Part shown: positions 14,009-14,644 of the stretch, piece by piece
Position numbering within the stretch: position 1 is the first letter of the stretch
How the letters are laid out: each line of letters starts with the position of its first letter
From: JBCCFX01 sp039029515
GTDB taxonomy: Bacteria; Planctomycetota; Phycisphaerae; Phycisphaerales; SM1A02
Direction: 5' to 3'
Assembly: GCA_039029515.1 (NCBI GenBank)
Contig: JBCCFX010000090.1
Coordinates: 1-14,644 of the forward strand
DNA length: 14,644 nt
Notes under the pieces: model-generated
Told to the model about the DNA's origin: nothing
Database searches by the model: none
Seen by the model: the letters and a program-made list of their open reading frames with translations, nothing else
Translations under genes and position numbers: made by a program

Positions 14009-14034
14009 GTAGGCCGGGTTCTGTTGAACCCGGC
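14009..14034 (+). repeat. REP-like element: GTAG foot plus 9-bp hairpin
   Basis: GTAG (14009-14012) directly abuts a perfect stem GCCGGGTTC (14013-14021) / GAACCCGGC (14026-14034) with a 4-nt loop. A GTAG tetranucleotide at the 5' foot of a hairpin is the hallmark of REP sequences acted on by RAYT (TnpA-REP) transposases. No RAYT gene is in the window. Confidence 0.65.
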
Positions 14035-14044
14035 GAACCGTTTT

Positions 14045-14097
14045 GTAGGGCGGGGGCTGCGCCCCCGCCGAAAACCGGTGCCAAGCCCACGCCCTAC
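14045..14097. repeat. REP-pair or MITE-like element with GTAG-headed inverted ends
   Basis: It begins GTAG plus the 9-bp stem GGCGGGGGC (14049-14057) / GCCCCCGCC (14061-14069) with a 3-nt loop. Its far end (14085-14097) reads, on the other strand, GTAGGGCGTGGGC, matching the near end GTAGGGCGGGGGC at 12 of 13 bases. Two facing GTAG-headed ends 53 nt apart resemble a BIME-type REP pair. Confidence 0.6.
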
Positions 14098-14104
14098 GAT
14101 TCCC

Positions 14105-14127
14105 GCCATCAGCCATCAGAGCCATCA
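14105..14127. repeat. Heptamer array GCCATCA x3
   Basis: GCCATCA occurs at 14105-14111, 14112-14118 and, after GA, 14121-14127. It differs by one base from the GCCATGA array on the other side of the satellite and REP block, so the two related arrays flank it. Confidence 0.8.
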
Positions 14128-14139
14128 GCCCAAAACCAA

Positions 14140-14168
14140 CACGGCGATCGGAATGTCCGATCGCCGTG
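14140..14168 (-). terminator. Probable intrinsic terminator of rpsG
   Basis: A perfect 13-bp stem (14140-14152 with 14156-14168) with a 3-nt loop, 57 nt past the rpsG stop. In the rpsG direction it is followed by TTGGTTTTG, an interrupted T-tract. This is the strongest simple hairpin in the window. Confidence 0.7.
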
Positions 14169-14201
14169 CAGCGTGTTCATTGATCTTCGATTCGTCAGGC
14201 T

Positions 14202-14225
14202 GAGAGCTGACAGCTGACAGCTCTC
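14202..14225. repeat. GCTGACA repeat forming an 8-bp inverted repeat next to the rpsG stop
   Basis: GAGAGCTG (14202-14209) and CAGCTCTC (14218-14225) can pair, with an 8-nt loop. The plus strand also contains two tandem GCTGACA heptamers (14206-14219). The right arm abuts the rpsG stop codon exactly. It could be a 3'-end stem or just another heptamer repeat. Confidence 0.55.
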
Positions 14226-14644
14226 TTACCACGCGAAGTGCGCGAACGCCTTGTTCGCGTCGGCCATACGGTGGGTCTGCTCGCGGACGTTCATCGCCTT
14301 ACCTTCACCGCGGGCGGCGTCGTACAGTTCGCGGGCGAGTCGTTCCGCCATCGGGCGCCCCTTCTCACTGCGGGCTGCGGTGATGATCCAGCGGAACGTC
14401 AGGCTCTGCTGACGACGCGCGGTCACCTGCATCGGCACCTGGTAGTTCGCACCGCCGACTCGACGGGAACGGACTTCCACGTTCGGGCGAACGTTGTCCA
14501 TCGCCTTGCGGAAGACTTCGATGGCCTTCTCCGGCGCATCGGGATTGTTTTCCTTCTCGAGGCGCTTCTGGATGATGTCGAGCGCATCGTACATCACACG
14601 TTGTGCGACGGACTTCTTGCCGTCCTGCATGACGCAGTTGATGA
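14226..14644 (-). CDS. rpsG: 30S ribosomal protein S7 (partial, N-terminus off the right edge)
   Basis: S7 binds the 3' major domain of 16S rRNA, nucleates assembly of the 30S head and lies near the E-site tRNA. About 138 residues are visible, beginning INCVMQDGKKS, which matches VNILMVDGKKS of E. coli S7 (from memory), so some 15-25 N-terminal residues lie outside the window; the in-frame ATG at 14630 is internal. Diagnostic motifs are NVRPNVEVRSRRVGGANYQV, VPMQVTARR, FRWIITAARS and the C-terminal HRMADANKAFAHFAW, with a usual C-terminal length. In many bacteria rpsG is followed by fusA and tuf; here it is followed by a hairpin terminator and repeats, so rpsG ends its transcription unit. Confidence 0.97.
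   Translation of the reverse strand, partial: INCVMQDGKKSVAQRVMYDALDIIQKRLEKENNPDAPEKAIEVFRKAMDNVRPNVEVRSRRVGGANYQVPMQVTARRQQSLTFRWIITAARSEKGRPMAERLARELYDAARGEGKAMNVREQTHRMADANKAFAHFAW

Noticed and set aside
13867..14109. N-terminal extension of the ThiF-like protein by 81 codons
   Set aside because: The added residues are translated 14-nt satellite and REP DNA (repeated IPNPKS-like peptide), while DRYHRQML shortly after Met at 13866 is the normal family N-terminus.

Overview
The window reads as chromosomal DNA of a GC-rich bacterium. Twelve of thirteen genes lie on the minus strand; only a small lipoprotein gene is on the plus strand. The gene set is mostly housekeeping: ribosomal protein S7, thymidylate synthase, dihydrofolate reductase, PanB, a tRNA-dihydrouridine synthase and an HtrA protease. 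Alongside these are two very large secreted proteins of unknown function and intergenic REP-like and heptamer repeats. My best guess is Planctomycetota, perhaps a Phycisphaerae-like lineage. That rests on general style (HtrA with two PDZ domains, large secreted helical proteins, the 14-nt intergenic satellite, mostly absent Shine-Dalgarno sequences) and not on a diagnostic marker.

Layout in transcription order on the minus strand, right to left: rpsG (N-terminus off the right edge) with a terminator hairpin; a 360-bp intergenic block of heptamer repeats and GTAG-headed REP hairpins; a ThiF/MoeB-type E1-like enzyme; a DinB-fold protein; two tandem paralogous secreted proteins of about 826 and 828 residues; panB; an HtrA/Deg protease; an orphan OppF-like ATPase without its usual C-terminal tail; thyA-folA with a 4-nt overlap; then, after the convergent lipoprotein gene, a Dus-family enzyme and a dienelactone-hydrolase-family protein cut by the left edge.

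Functionally, thyA and folA form the thymidylate cycle: ThyA oxidises methylene-tetrahydrofolate to dihydrofolate and FolA reduces it again. PanB draws on the same methylene-tetrahydrofolate pool for pantothenate. HtrA and the two secreted helical proteins suggest cell-envelope functions. The two secreted genes, coupled to dinB by a TGATG stop/start, are the least explained part and the best candidate for an undescribed system. Their repeated helical units resemble Spy/CpxP (LTxxQ) units only loosely.

The most consistent regulatory signal is a TANNNT box exactly 6 nt before the start codon of four genes, and 8 nt before two more, without a good Shine-Dalgarno sequence. This predicts leaderless or nearly leaderless transcripts for promoter-proximal genes. 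The genes inside operons (dinB, htrA, folA, both large paralogs) use Shine-Dalgarno sequences or stop/start coupling. No tRNA, CRISPR array, insertion sequence or prophage gene was seen.
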